This document shows positions 1 to 7,071 of a stretch of DNA of 64,000 bases, piece by piece (positions within the stretch are counted from its first letter, which is position 1; every line of letters begins with the position of its first letter). The stretch covers positions 1-64,000 of the forward strand of contig JAGAUY010000002.1 in assembly GCA_017620525.1 (NCBI GenBank), in the 5' to 3' direction. The translations under genes and the position numbers were made by a program. This DNA comes from Oscillospiraceae bacterium (GTDB lineage Bacteria > Bacillota > Clostridia > Oscillospirales > Oscillospiraceae). The notes below the pieces were generated by a model. The model saw nothing but the letters and a program-made list of their open reading frames with translations. It was not told where the DNA came from and ran no database searches.

Positions 1-717
1 GTAGTTTGTAGTCGTTCCTTCCTGTGTCAGCTTCGTGATGAATTCCCAGTCAGCGTCATTAGCAGCGGGGATTTCAACATTCAAAGGCGCAGAGCCGTCA
101 TAGCTGCCTATTACCGCACCGGTAAAGGTCAGGGTATTGGGATTTCTGATGCCCGTGTCCTCAACCGCCTCCCGTACCTCAGCGACGATTTCGGACTTAT
201 CCTCCTGGGTGTAGTAATCTGTTCCCTTTAATGGGGTATAGCCGTCGAATTCTCCGCTGGATTTTGCTTCTGCCAGCGCATCGGCAACGGCACTGTCCAG
301 ATCCGCCGAAGTCAGATAGTCGGAATCCTTATTCTTGATCTGCTCGATCTTTTCCTGAAGCTGCGCCCAGGCAGGCAAGGCCGGATCGGTGGACTCGTCG
401 CCGGAGGGATCCGTCCCCACGTTGACAGTACCGACAGCTGTCCAGACCGTGGGCATCACTTCCCCTTCCTTTGTGCCGTAAACACCAAAATTCAGAAGAC
501 CACCGCATTTCGCCAGGACCTCCGCCGGGATTCTCCCGGATGCGTTGAGATCGTTGATGACCACCTCGTCATGGCTCCATACAAAGGTCTTTGAAAACCC
601 TGACCAGGTGCTGTCAAACAACACTTCCACCTCCGCGCCTACCATCCCCGCTGTGATAGGCGCCAGGCTTCGTGTTTCGATCTCGGATTTTGAGACAAAA
701 ATTCTCGCAACCAGCAT
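1..717 (-). CDS. Phage tail/baseplate-like structural protein (3' end outside window)
   Basis: An open frame runs without a stop from an ATG at 715-717 to the left edge (239 codons visible). The start follows GAGGAGG with a short A-rich spacer. The N-terminal ~85 residues look like a compact beta domain, followed by a linker rich in Asp, Ser and Pro and a short helical stretch (QLQEKIEQIKNK), then a second beta-rich part. This arrangement resembles the tail or baseplate appendage proteins of clostridial prophages; no catalytic motif is visible. It lies on the same strand as the Spo0A-like gene but is separated from it by a terminator. The phage assignment rests on general style and on the neighbouring repressor/ImmA pair, so it is moderate. 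Confidence 0.55.
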   Translation of the reverse strand, partial: MLVARIFVSKSEIETRSLAPITAGMVGAEVEVLFDSTWSGFSKTFVWSHDEVVINDLNASGRIPAEVLAKCGGLLNFGVYGTKEGEVMPTVWTAVGTVNVGTDPSGDESTDPALPAWAQLQEKIEQIKNKDSDYLTSADLDSAVADALAEAKSSGEFDGYTPLKGTDYYTQEDKSEIVAEVREAVEDTGIRNPNTLTFTGAVIGSYDGSAPLNVEIPAANDADWEFITKLTQEGTTTNY

Positions 718-829
718 TTTATTTCCTCCTCATTCAGATTTTGAAGTATTCCGGATACCGGTCCGCTTCACCCATGCTTTCCAAACGGGAGGATATTGCC
801 GCAACATATGCAACTGATCATCTATTCAA

Positions 830-859
830 AATCCCGGCATTGATCACAATGCCGGGATT
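830..859 (-). terminator. Intrinsic terminator after the Spo0A-domain gene
   Basis: A perfect 13-bp inverted repeat (830-842 with 847-859) encloses a 4-nt loop. On the minus strand the stem is followed by TTTGAATAG. It sits 6 nt beyond the stop codon of the Spo0A-domain gene, so it closes that transcript before the phage structural gene. Confidence 0.8.
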
Positions 860-865
860 CCTATT

Positions 866-1354
866 TTATGCTGCGCCGTTCATCTCCCGGCGGATCACGC
901 TGGCCACCCGGGCAATAAACTGGGAATTGGTAGGCTTCCCCTTCTCCGGATCGACGCTGTTGCCGAAATAGGCATTGAGAAGATCCAGATCACAGCGGTT
1001 CCAGCACAGTTCGATTCCATGGCGGATTGCCCGCTCTGCCCGGGAAGGTGTTGTCTGATGGGTTCTGGCAACACTGGGATACAGCCGGGTGGTGACTTCC
1101 TTCAAAATCTCTCTGTCCTCCACCGCCAGACGGATGGCCTCGGCAGTATAGTCAAAACCGAGAATGTTGTTGGGCATCCCGAAATTCGTCAGGCTGTCCT
1201 CGATGACCGTGATCAGCTTTTGCGGATCCATCCGCTCCTGCGGGGGCATTCTGACCAGATCCTGCAGATTTGCCTTGGCCGCGCCATAGGACTCCGCGTC
1301 CTCTGCGGTCACCAGCCGCACCAGCGCATCAACTTTCATTTCCAAATTACTCAT
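866..1354 (-). CDS. Free-standing Spo0A C-terminal (DNA-binding) domain protein
   Basis: The last ~100 residues match the Spo0A effector domain: GFDYTAEAIRLAV, then LYPSVAR, then SRAERAIRHGIELCW (the recognition helix) and GKPTNSQFIA, the family's C-terminal signature. The usual N-terminal receiver domain is absent; the first ~60 residues are a short helical region with no phosphorylatable Asp context. ATGs at 1358-1360 and 1352-1354 both fit; the second has the better spacing from AAAGGAG. It overlaps the end of the small upstream ORF and probably shares its promoter at 1601-1629. In sporulating Firmicutes Spo0A binds 0A boxes to start sporulation; this copy cannot be controlled by phosphorelay and may act on phage or host 0A sites. 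That role is inference. Confidence 0.85.
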   Translation of the reverse strand: MSNLEMKVDALVRLVTAEDAESYGAAKANLQDLVRMPPQERMDPQKLITVIEDSLTNFGMPNNILGFDYTAEAIRLAVEDREILKEVTTRLYPSVARTHQTTPSRAERAIRHGIELCWNRCDLDLLNAYFGNSVDPEKGKPTNSQFIARVASVIRREMNGAA

Positions 1355-1565
1355 ATCCATTCTCCTTTCGAAACTGCATCATACACTTCTGACAGGACAG
1401 GCCGGATTCGAACCGGCTGGGCAGATCGCCGGCGGACGCGACCATTGCCCCGACCCAGGTCCATGCGCCGCCTTGCCAGCACCCCCCTGAGCCGGCGCCG
1501 CTCCCAGGCAGCCAGCTGTCCCATGTGTACGATTTATCGGACGGGTCATGTGGTTTAATACTCAT
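1347..1565 (-). CDS. Small hypothetical protein, Trp/Gly-rich with C-terminal CxxC
   Basis: An open frame of 72 codons starts at the ATG at 1563-1565, preceded by GGAAG at 5 nt, and lies just downstream of a leftward sigma-A promoter. The product is rich in Gly and Trp and ends with a CQKC motif. Its 3' end overlaps the start of the Spo0A-domain gene, which suggests translational coupling. I do not recognise the family. The DNA is more GC-rich than the promoter region beside it and also contains a perfect tRNA T-arm-like hairpin at 1401-1417, so part of the sequence may serve as RNA rather than protein. Confidence 0.45.
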   Translation of the reverse strand: MSIKPHDPSDKSYTWDSWLPGSGAGSGGCWQGGAWTWVGAMVASAGDLPSRFESGLSCQKCMMQFRKENGYE

Positions 1566-1578
1566 AACCGCTTCCAAT

Positions 1579-1716
1579 TACTCATTTTGGGTACATTGAT
1601 ATTATATACTCGGTATGCGTATTTTTCAAGTAGAATAATACTCAAATTGCGTATTTCATTTTTGTTGATATTACCCAAACCGAATTTTATCGTTGACAAA
1701 TTACTCGAATTGTGTA
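1579..1716. promoter_or_regulatory. Four copies of a 15-bp operator in the divergent repressor promoter region
   Basis: A 15-bp imperfect dyad of the form TACTC-N4-TGNGTA occurs at 1579-1593, 1607-1621, 1639-1653 and 1702-1716, with a further half-site (TACCC) near 1672. Spacing between neighbouring starts is 28-33 bp. One copy lies inside the spacer of each of the two divergent promoters. This is the layout expected for a phage-type repressor controlling itself and the opposing lytic-side transcript. Confidence 0.75.
1601..1629 (-). promoter_or_regulatory. Leftward sigma-A promoter for the small ORF and Spo0A-domain gene
   Basis: On the minus strand TTGAAA (1624-1629) is followed after 17 bp by TATAAT (1601-1606). 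The operator copy at 1607-1621 fills the spacer, so bound repressor would block RNA polymerase. Confidence 0.75.
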
Positions 1717-1720
1717 ATAT
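1693..1720 (+). promoter_or_regulatory. Rightward sigma-A promoter of the repressor gene
   Basis: TTGACA (1693-1698) and TATAAT-like TAATAT (1715-1720) are 16 bp apart. The operator copy at 1702-1716 lies between and partly over the -10 element, which predicts autorepression. Confidence 0.75.
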
Positions 1721-1739
1721 TGTAAGTGGGGTGATCTTA

Positions 1740-2156
1740 ATGAACAGAATCCATGAATTGAGAGTTGCCAGTGGCATCAGCATGAAACAGGCCGCTGCAG
1801 CACTGGAAATGCCATATACTACCTACGTCAACTACGAAAAGGGTCTGCGGGAACCGAGCTATGAAGTTCTGATCCGGCTGGCCAATCACTACAACGTCTC
1901 CATCGACTATCTGATTGGTCATTCTCCCGAAAAACAAAAAGCGCCCGTCCTGAACAGCAGAGACGAGCGGGATATTGCCCGTGATCTGGAACAGATGATG
2001 GCGCAGCTGGACAACGGCGGCGATCTGATGTTCGACGGAAATCCCATGAGCGATGAAGCCAAGGCCAGCATTCGCAATGCCATTCAGCTTGGTCTGGAAG
2101 CGGCCAAGGTCAAGAACAAGGAACGTTTTACTCCAAAAAAATACAGAAAGGGATAA
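1740..2156 (+). CDS. XRE-family phage-type repressor
   Basis: A 138-residue protein starts at ATG 1740-1742 behind GTGGGGTGAT. Residues 1-60 form a helix-turn-helix of the XRE/CI type (LRVASGISMKQAAAALEM, then YVNYEKGLREPS, then LANHYNVSIDYLIG). The rest is charged and probably mediates dimerisation or proteolytic control. It is transcribed from a promoter containing one of four repeated operators and is followed 5 nt later by an ImmA/IrrE peptidase, the standard pair for relieving repression by cleavage after DNA damage. Upstream in-frame codons exist back to 1548, but they cross the promoter and have no ribosome-binding site, so the later start is preferred. Confidence 0.9.
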   Translation: MNRIHELRVASGISMKQAAAALEMPYTTYVNYEKGLREPSYEVLIRLANHYNVSIDYLIGHSPEKQKAPVLNSRDERDIARDLEQMMAQLDNGGDLMFDGNPMSDEAKASIRNAIQLGLEAAKVKNKERFTPKKYRKG

Positions 2157-2161
2157 CTGCC

Positions 2162-2596
2162 ATGGACCAAAAGCGCATGGCGGAGTCCCTGGTGCGCAAA
2201 TACGGAACGCGGGATCCCTACCGGATCGCCGGCGCCATGGGTCTGATCGTGATCCACGCGCCGATGCAGGGAATCCGCGGGTTCTACCAGAACATGAAGC
2301 GCTGCGGAATCATCTACATCGACAGCAATCTGGACGAACAGCAATCCCGCTTCGTATGTGCCCATGAGCTCGGCCATGCTCTTTTGCACCGGGGATACAA
2401 CCGCATATATATGGACACCCATACTTACTTTGCAGTCAACCGGTATGAGATCGAAGCAGACCATTTCGCTGTGGATCTGCTCTATGACGACGATGACCTT
2501 CTGCCGTTTCTGGAACATCCCGTTCAGCTGGCGGCTGACTGCATGGGAGTCAGCGTTGAGCTGGCATCCTACCGCCTGCAGTCGATCAAAGCATAA
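2162..2596 (+). CDS. ImmA/IrrE-family metallopeptidase (HExxH)
   Basis: This 144-residue protein has the zinc-binding HELGHALLH motif at about residues 67-75, with a downstream acidic stretch (EIEADHFA) that supplies the third ligand, as in the ImmA/IrrE family. In ICEBs1 and related prophages ImmA cleaves its partner XRE repressor to switch on the element. The gene follows the repressor gene by 5 nt and is clearly co-transcribed with it. A hairpin overlapping the stop codon ends the transcript. Family assignment is strong; that its substrate is the adjacent repressor is inferred from gene order. Confidence 0.9.
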   Translation: MDQKRMAESLVRKYGTRDPYRIAGAMGLIVIHAPMQGIRGFYQNMKRCGIIYIDSNLDEQQSRFVCAHELGHALLHRGYNRIYMDTHTYFAVNRYEIEADHFAVDLLYDDDDLLPFLEHPVQLAADCMGVSVELASYRLQSIKA

Positions 2597-2624
2597 AAGC
2601 CTCATCCGTTCGGATGAGGCTTTT
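2595..2624. terminator. Bidirectional terminator between ImmA gene and ABC exporter
   Basis: A 14-bp perfect stem (2595-2608 with 2611-2624) starts with AAAA and ends with TTTT, so it can stop transcripts from both the ImmA gene and the converging exporter operon. It may also mark the edge of the mobile element. Confidence 0.85.
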
Positions 2625-2630
2625 ATAAAT

Positions 2631-4373
2631 TCAATGCGCAAACTGGCTTTTATAAAGTTCCGCGTAGAATCCGTTCTTCGCCAGAAGCTGGGTGTGACTG
2701 CCCTGCTCCACGATGTGGCCGTCCCGCATCACCAGAATCAAATCGGCTTCCCGGATTGTGGACAGCCGGTGGGCAACGATAAAGGATGTCCTTCCCTTCA
2801 TCATGGTATCAAATGCCTTCTGGATCCGGGCCTCCGTACGGGTGTCAATGGACGATGTTGCCTCATCCAGGAACAGCATGGGCGGCAGACACAGCATCAC
2901 CCGGGCAATACACAGCAGCTGCTTCTGTCCCTGGGACAAGCTGCCGCCGGATTCTCCGATAACGGTGTCATAACCATCGGGAAGCCGCTTGATAAAGCCG
3001 TGGGCATGTGCCTGCTGCGCCGCAGCAATGATCTGTTCATCCGTGGCATCGGGCTTTCCCATGGCAATGTTTTCCCGGATGGTGCCCGCTTTCAGCCAGG
3101 TATCCTGCAGTACCATGCCCACACAGCGCCGCAGTTCTCCCCGGTTCATGTCCCGGGTATTGACACCATCCAACAGGATCTCGCCGCCGTCAGGGTCATA
3201 GAAGCGCATCAGCAGGTTGATGAAGGTGGTCTTGCCGCAGCCGGTGGGACCGACAATGGCAATGCGCATACCGGGCTTCACGCTGAGGTTAAAATCACCG
3301 ATAAGAGGCTTTTCCGGTACATAGGAGAAGGACAGATCTCTGATCTGTACAGCTCCTTCCACCTTTTCGGGGCGGCGGGGATGCTCCGGTTCCGGGCTGC
3401 GCGCAGGCTCTTCGATCAGCTCAAAGACGCGGCAGGCGCAGGCCAGAGCGTTCTGCAGCTCCGTGATCACACCGGAGATCTCGTTGAAGGGTTTTGTATA
3501 CTGGTTCGCATAGTTCAGAAAGCTGGTCAGATTGCCGACGGAAATGCCGCCGCTGATGGCCATCAGTGCGCCGGTCAGACCTACACCTGCGTACACCACG
3601 GAATTAACAAAACGAGTTGCCGGATTGGTCAGACTGGAGAAAAATATCGCCTTGAGCGAGCATTTCTGAAGCCTTTCATTGACCTCGTCAAAGGCCTCCA
3701 TGGATTCAGCTTCATGGCCGAAAGCCTGCACCAGCTTCATCTGTCCGATGGTCTCGTCGATGATGGCTGTCTGCTCGCCCCGGGTAACGGACTGAAGCGC
3801 AAACATGGAATGGGTGCTTTTGGCAATGAAGTTTGACACCACCAGCGACAGCGGCGTGATCACGACCACCACCAGAGCCACCGGAACACTGATCCGCAGC
3901 ATAAAGAACAGTGTGCCGAGGATGGTCATAATTCCTGTAAAAAGCTGAGTAAAGCCCATCAGCAGGCCATCGGCAAAGGTATCCACATCCGCGATGACCC
4001 GGCTGACAAGATCACCGTGGCTCTGGCGGTCCAGATAGCTCAGCGGCAGCACCTGGATATGGGAGAAAGCTTCCTCCCGTATATCCCGTGTGACACGGAA
4101 CGTAATGCGGTTGTTGATCTCGTTCATGATCCACTGGGCGGCGGCTGCTGCCGCCACGCAGATCAGAACGCCCCGCAGATATCCGGCCATCGCTGCGAAA
4201 TCTACCTTCCCCGCATCCACGATGCAGTCGATGGCATTGCCCACCAGGATGGGAATATACAGCGTCATTGCCACATGAATCAGCGCCAGCAGCAGCGACG
4301 CGATGAGGCCCGGCCAGTAAGGTCTGACCCGCAGCAGCACTTTCTTCAAAACAGTGGTCCGGATCTTACTCAT
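2631..4373 (-). CDS. ABC exporter half-transporter (consensus-type subunit)
   Basis: The 580-residue product has an N-terminal six-helix transmembrane domain (about 1-310) and a C-terminal ATPase. Walker A is GPTGCGKTT, Walker B ends LFLDEATSSID with the catalytic Glu, and the switch His is present in VAHRLST. The signature is LSQGQ rather than LSGGQ. The start at 4373 follows GGAGGTGAGCAGCC and overlaps the upstream partner gene by 8 nt. Together the two genes look like a heterodimeric multidrug-type exporter of the BmrCD/TM287-288 kind, in which this subunit supplies the intact Walker motifs and the altered signature. The substrate is unknown. Confidence 0.9.
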   Translation of the reverse strand: MSKIRTTVLKKVLLRVRPYWPGLIASLLLALIHVAMTLYIPILVGNAIDCIVDAGKVDFAAMAGYLRGVLICVAAAAAAQWIMNEINNRITFRVTRDIREEAFSHIQVLPLSYLDRQSHGDLVSRVIADVDTFADGLLMGFTQLFTGIMTILGTLFFMLRISVPVALVVVVITPLSLVVSNFIAKSTHSMFALQSVTRGEQTAIIDETIGQMKLVQAFGHEAESMEAFDEVNERLQKCSLKAIFFSSLTNPATRFVNSVVYAGVGLTGALMAISGGISVGNLTSFLNYANQYTKPFNEISGVITELQNALACACRVFELIEEPARSPEPEHPRRPEKVEGAVQIRDLSFSYVPEKPLIGDFNLSVKPGMRIAIVGPTGCGKTTFINLLMRFYDPDGGEILLDGVNTRDMNRGELRRCVGMVLQDTWLKAGTIRENIAMGKPDATDEQIIAAAQQAHAHGFIKRLPDGYDTVIGESGGSLSQGQKQLLCIARVMLCLPPMLFLDEATSSIDTRTEARIQKAFDTMMKGRTSFIVAHRLSTIREADLILVMRDGHIVEQGSHTQLLAKNGFYAELYKSQFAH

Positions 4374-6093
4374 GGCTGCTCACCTCCCGGGGAAACTGGG
4401 AATAATAGATTTCCTGATAGACTGAACAGGTTTTCAGCAGTTCGTCATGGGTACCCTTTCCCACCAGATCCCCGTCATCGAGTACCAGGATCTGATCCGC
4501 ATAGCGAACAGAAGCGGCCCGCTGGGATACAATAAACGTCGTAGGCGGATTGTCCATGTTCCGGATGGCCATGCGCAGCCGGGCGTCGGTGGCATAGTCC
4601 AGGGCAGAGGCACTGTCATCCAGGATCAGGATCGCAGGTCTGCGGACCAGGGCCCTGGCGATGGCCAGACGCTGACGCTGACCGCCGGAGAAATTGTTTC
4701 CCAGCTGGGAAACATGCGCATCCAGTTCCCCTTCCTTGCTTTTTACAACTTCCCTGGCCTGGGCAGTCTCCAGAGCCTGCCACAGTTCAGCATCGGCGGC
4801 ATTGCGGTTGCCCCAGAGCAGATTCTGTCGGATGGTACCCTTAAAGAGAACAGACTTCTGAGGAACCATGCCAATCTTTCGGCGGAGCAAATGCATATCA
4901 TATTTCCGAACATCAACTCCATCAATCAGGACCTGTCCCCCGGATACATCATAAAGCCGGGGAATCAGATTGATGAGGGTCGTCTTGCCGGAGCCGGTAC
5001 CGCCGATAATGCCTACAGTCTGGCCCGGTTCCGCCCGGAAACTGATCCTTTCCAGGGATGCTTCGCCTGCACCATGATATCTGGCCGTAACATTGCGGAA
5101 TTCCACAGCACCGCAAAGGCTACCCGGCACAAGGCTGCCATTTTCCTGTGAAGATTCGATCTGCAGAATACGCTCTACACGTCCGGCGCAGGCTGCGGCC
5201 TTGGTCATGCTGATGATCAGGTTTGCCATCTTGACCAGTTCTACCAGGATCTGAGACATATAGTTATACAGCGCGATCACCAGGCCCTGGGTCAGTATGC
5301 CGCCATCCACCTTCACTGCGCCGATATTTACCAGCAGGATCACAGCCAGGTTCACGATCACCAGCGTAATGGGATTCATCAGATTGGAAATCCGTCCGGC
5401 AGAAAGCTGCTTTTCCATCAGATCTCCCGTCTTCTCTGCAAAAGCCTGCTCTTCGGCTTTCTCCATGGTGAATGCGCGCAGGACACGCACGCCGGTCAGA
5501 TTCTGCCGGGTGGCGGCGGTGACCTCATCGAGTCCTGCCTGCACCTTCCTGTACATGGGCATAGTAATCAGCATAATGCCGAACACCACCAGGCAAAGCA
5601 CCGGGATCACACCAACGAACACCAACGCAGCCTGAAAATCGATGGTGAATGCCATAATCATGGCGCCGAAAACCACAAACGGAGACCTTAGCAGCAGCCG
5701 CAGCGTCAGGTTCACGCCGTTCTGAACCTGATTGATGTCGGAGGTCATCCGGGTCACCATCGTGGATGTTCCGAGGGTATCAATCTCCGTGTAGGAAAGG
5801 CTCAGAATATGCTCCATCACTGCGTGGCGCAGACGGGCTGAAAACCCGACTGCCGCTTTCGCAGCAAAATACTGAGCCGTAAAGGCGCAAACCATGCCGA
5901 CAATTCCAAGAAGGATCATCACGGCGCACATTTTGACAACGTAGCTTCCGTCGCCGCTGCCGATTCCCTTGTCCACGATGCTGGCAACCACCAGCGGTAC
6001 CAGCAGCTCAAAGCTGGCTTCCAGCAATTTGAACAGCGGACCAAGGATACATTCCTTCCCATAGCCTTTCATATATTTCAGAAGTTTCTTCAA
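4366..6093 (-). CDS. ABC exporter half-transporter (degenerate-site subunit)
   Basis: Six-helix membrane domain followed by an ATPase: Walker A GGTGSGKTT, signature FSGGQRQR. Walker B reads ILILDDSASALD, with Asp where the catalytic Glu should be, and the switch His is replaced by Gln (VSQRAAS). These changes are the mark of the degenerate nucleotide site in heterodimeric exporters, which matches the altered LSQGQ signature in the downstream partner. The best start is the TTG at 6091-6093, 8 nt after AGAGG; the ATG at 6097-6099 is too close to that site, and an open frame continues to 6144. It overlaps the next gene by 8 nt. Substrate unknown. Confidence 0.88.
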   Translation of the reverse strand: MKKLLKYMKGYGKECILGPLFKLLEASFELLVPLVVASIVDKGIGSGDGSYVVKMCAVMILLGIVGMVCAFTAQYFAAKAAVGFSARLRHAVMEHILSLSYTEIDTLGTSTMVTRMTSDINQVQNGVNLTLRLLLRSPFVVFGAMIMAFTIDFQAALVFVGVIPVLCLVVFGIMLITMPMYRKVQAGLDEVTAATRQNLTGVRVLRAFTMEKAEEQAFAEKTGDLMEKQLSAGRISNLMNPITLVIVNLAVILLVNIGAVKVDGGILTQGLVIALYNYMSQILVELVKMANLIISMTKAAACAGRVERILQIESSQENGSLVPGSLCGAVEFRNVTARYHGAGEASLERISFRAEPGQTVGIIGGTGSGKTTLINLIPRLYDVSGGQVLIDGVDVRKYDMHLLRRKIGMVPQKSVLFKGTIRQNLLWGNRNAADAELWQALETAQAREVVKSKEGELDAHVSQLGNNFSGGQRQRLAIARALVRRPAILILDDSASALDYATDARLRMAIRNMDNPPTTFIVSQRAASVRYADQILVLDDGDLVGKGTHDELLKTCSVYQEIYYSQFPREVSSHE

Positions 6094-6180
6094 GCACATC
6101 ACCTCTTTGGATTTCTTTGTCAGATTATACCACTGTTCTGCCATGAACGCAATGAATTTTCAGAGATTCACAAAAAGGAG

Positions 6181-6209
6181 TTGACTTTTCGCCCCGGAAT
6201 CGGTATAAT
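6181..6209 (+). promoter_or_regulatory. Promoter of tRNA-Thr
   Basis: TTGACT (6181-6186), a 17-bp spacer and a perfect TATAAT (6204-6209) stand 16 nt before the mature tRNA 5' end, typical of a strong tRNA promoter. Confidence 0.85.
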
Positions 6210-6225
6210 AATTTAGCTAATAAAT

Positions 6226-6301
6226 GCTAGTGTAGCACAGTCGGTAGTGCATCTCACTCGTAATGAGAAGGTCGCCTGTTCGAGTCAGGTCACTAGCTCC
6301 A
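6226..6301 (+). tRNA. tRNA-Thr (anticodon CGT)
   Basis: A 76-nt cloverleaf with CCA encoded. The acceptor stem pairs GCTAGTG with CACTAGC, the anticodon loop is CTCGTAA, giving anticodon CGT, and the T-arm contains GTTCGAGTC. It has its own promoter and a terminator that begins directly at the CCA end. Confidence 0.97.
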
Positions 6302-6336
6302 AAAAAGGACTGATCTATCGGGATCGGTCCTTTTTT
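6301..6336 (+). terminator. Terminator of tRNA-Thr
   Basis: A run AAAAAAGGAC...GATC pairs with GATCGGTCCTTTTTT, giving a long stem with one G-U pair and a T6 tail. The first A of the hairpin is the final A of the tRNA CCA. Confidence 0.85.
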
Positions 6337-6429
6337 GCTTGTTTGGGAACTGACTCAAACCATCTGAGACAATGGTCCGGCGGACCGTTGCTCGCCGAAG
6401 GCAGCGGCTCCTTATATCCCCAGCAAATA

Positions 6430-6460
6430 ATCCCCCTGTGCAGTTTGCGCACAGGGGGAT
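6430..6460 (-). terminator. Terminator after the thioredoxin-like lipoprotein gene
   Basis: A 12-bp stem (6430-6441 with 6449-6460) lies just beyond the stop codon at 6468 on the minus strand and is followed by TTATTTG. Confidence 0.75.
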
Positions 6461-6467
6461 CGCTGTC

Positions 6468-7028
6468 TTATTCTTCAATGATCATGGAGATTCCCTGCTC
6501 CAGAGTGGCAGCATCAATAGCCTGGGCAGCATAGGCCAGCAGAACGCCTTCGGAGTCAATAAAATACGTCCGGGGAATCGAATTCACACCATAGGTGATG
6601 GCAGCTTCACTGGCTGTATCGTAATATACCGGGAAGCTGTATCCGGAGGATTCCACAAAAGACTTCGCGCCCTCCAGCGTCTCATAGGAACCATCAGTCA
6701 GATTCACCATCAAAAACTGGATCTCACCTTCATAGTTCCGATACGCTTCATCAAAATCAGGCATCTCACCCTTGCAGGGACCACACCAGCTGGCCCAGAA
6801 ATTCAGCACGATGGGTTCTCCAAAAAAGTCGGAGAGTTTCAACTCATTGCCGTCGGCATCCACCATGGTGAAATCCGGGGCATAGGTCTTTTCCTCTTCC
6901 TCAGGTGCCTCTGTTTCCGTGGGTGCCTGGGTCTGCGTAACAGGTGGCAGGGTCTCCCGGGGTTCAGCAGCACAGCCGCTCAGCAAAACCGCGGCAATCA
7001 TCAGTAACAGCAGTATTCTCTTGCTCAT
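6468..7028 (-). CDS. TlpA/ResA-like thioredoxin lipoprotein
   Basis: The 186-residue product starts with a lipoprotein signal; the lipobox is LLSGC with Cys19. A Pro/Thr/Glu-rich tether follows (about 20-47). Residues ~48-186 form a thioredoxin fold with the redox motif WCGPC (Cys82 and Cys85) and a cis-Pro segment (SIPRTYFID). Proteins of this TlpA/ResA type sit on the outer face of the membrane and reduce or exchange disulfides, for example in cytochrome maturation or spore-envelope assembly. No CcdA-type partner is visible nearby, so the electron source is unknown. It is followed by its own terminator and lies downstream of the uracil-DNA glycosylase gene on the same strand. Confidence 0.9.
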   Translation of the reverse strand: MSKRILLLLMIAAVLLSGCAAEPRETLPPVTQTQAPTETEAPEEEEKTYAPDFTMVDADGNELKLSDFFGEPIVLNFWASWCGPCKGEMPDFDEAYRNYEGEIQFLMVNLTDGSYETLEGAKSFVESSGYSFPVYYDTASEAAITYGVNSIPRTYFIDSEGVLLAYAAQAIDAATLEQGISMIIEE

Positions 7029-7071
7029 ATTATCTCCTCATCGATCGCGACGGACAGGCATCCTCCCGATC

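Noticed and set aside
6366..6395. Palindrome-like CAATGGTCCGGCGGACCGTTG downstream of tRNA-Thr
   Set aside because: Near-perfect dyad, but there is no gene start or promoter beside it that would make an operator or attachment site persuasive.
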